From: JAWLCG01 sp041687295
GTDB lineage: Bacteria; Planctomycetota; Phycisphaerae; SM23-33; FEN-1343
Assembly (NCBI GenBank): GCA_041687295.1
Contig: JAWLCG010000330.1
Span: 1 to 5,731 of the forward strand
Direction of reading: 5' to 3'
Length of the DNA stretch: 5,731 bases
The position numbers were made by a program, and so were the translations under genes. This document shows positions 5,479-5,731 of the stretch, in pieces (the first letter of the stretch is position 1; every line of letters begins with the position of its first letter). The notes beneath the pieces are model-generated. The model was not told the DNA's origin, made no database searches, and saw only the letters and a list, made by a program, of their open reading frames with translations.

Positions 5479-5731
5479 TCAGGCTGTCTGCCCATGGGCT
5501 CGGCTAAGCGCCGCGTCCGCGCGGGCCGTCAGGGCCTCCTCGATCGGCTTCAGCGGGCAGAGATTCGCCTCATACGCCCCCTGCCGGAGGATGTCGTCAG
5601 TCGGCAGGTAGCCGACGAAGTCGTTGGCCAGTGAGATCAGCAGCGTCCGGGGGAACGGGCTACGCTGTTGCAGCTTTCGGCGGTACTCGCTGACGGCCTC
5701 GCCAGGCAGCCCCAGCAGCGCCAGCGAGCCC
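5479..5731 (-). CDS. C-terminal fragment of a neutral/alkaline ceramidase-like protein (runs off right edge)
   Basis: The reverse strand is open from the right edge to TGA at 5481-5479, giving 83 complete codons. Visible landmarks are LALLGLPGEAVSEYRRKLQ, then LLISLANDFVGYLPTDDIL and QGAYEANLCPLKPIEEAL. This LpGE ... N-x-x-x-GY-l-P-t ... GaYEa order is what I know from the C-terminal end of neutral/alkaline ceramidase-like proteins, which are frequent in Planctomycetota and in many cases are not proven ceramidases. The N-terminal catalytic zinc site is outside the window, so activity and any signal peptide cannot be judged. The reading frame is continuous with the IS66 transposase frame across the TGA. 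The last ten or so residues (SRAHGQTA) may be native or altered by the IS junction. It is co-directional with the GRE and may once have been the gene directly upstream of it. Confidence 0.68.
   Translation of the reverse strand, partial: GSLALLGLPGEAVSEYRRKLQQRSPFPRTLLISLANDFVGYLPTDDILRQGAYEANLCPLKPIEEALTARADAALSRAHGQTA

Noticed and set aside
4420..5634. Plus-strand 404-codon open frame across the IS66 region
   Set aside because: It is antisense to the DDE-containing transposase and to the ceramidase-like C-terminus, and has shadow-like composition.
5650..5664. GGGAACGGGCTAC as a possible left terminal inverted repeat of the IS66 element
   Set aside because: It only partly matches the GTGAACGGTTAC of the right end and lies inside well-conserved ceramidase-like coding sequence, so it is more likely chance.

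Overview
The window is uniformly GC-rich and comes from a bacterium with an anaerobic metabolic gene set. A two-cluster ferredoxin, a Pfam FAD_oxidored-type flavoprotein, a PocR-type sensor, a glycyl radical enzyme (GRE), a ceramidase-like C-terminus and an IS66 relic occur together here. That mix suggests a Planctomycetota/Lentisphaerota/Armatimonadota-like organism, possibly from a metagenome. The taxonomic guess rests on gene-family flavour only; no rRNA or marker gene is present.

Layout, left to right. (1) Positions 1-382, minus strand: the N-terminal ~127 residues of a regulator with a PocR-like ligand-sensing domain, cut by the window edge. (2) Positions 383-495: a 113-bp divergent intergenic region that should hold the promoters of the regulator and of the rightward operon. 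(3) Positions 496-2201, plus strand: a two-gene operon of a 63-aa 2[4Fe-4S] ferredoxin followed 11 bp later by a 500-aa FAD-dependent oxidoreductase. (4) Positions 2210-4345, minus strand: a 711-aa glycyl radical enzyme with its catalytic Cys and radical Gly intact. It converges on the oxidoreductase with only 8 bp between stop codons. (5) Positions 4367 to about 5478: a 5'-truncated IS66 element, with transposase on the minus strand and DDE residues present, whose right end sits 21 bp upstream of the GRE start. (6) Positions 5479-5731, minus strand: the C-terminal 83 residues of a protein resembling the end of neutral/alkaline ceramidase-like proteins, cut by the right edge.

Working model (inference): the sensor controls a small anaerobic catabolic module. 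The GRE would perform a radical C-O, C-N or C-C bond cleavage, and the ferredoxin/flavoprotein pair would oxidise or reduce the substrate or product. The substrate cannot be read from the sequence. No GRE-activating radical SAM enzyme is encoded here, so it must lie elsewhere if the GRE is active. The IS66 relic has separated the GRE from whatever used to lie upstream of it, which raises the question of how the GRE is now transcribed. No RNA genes, CRISPR arrays or gene-free stretches over 300 bp were seen.
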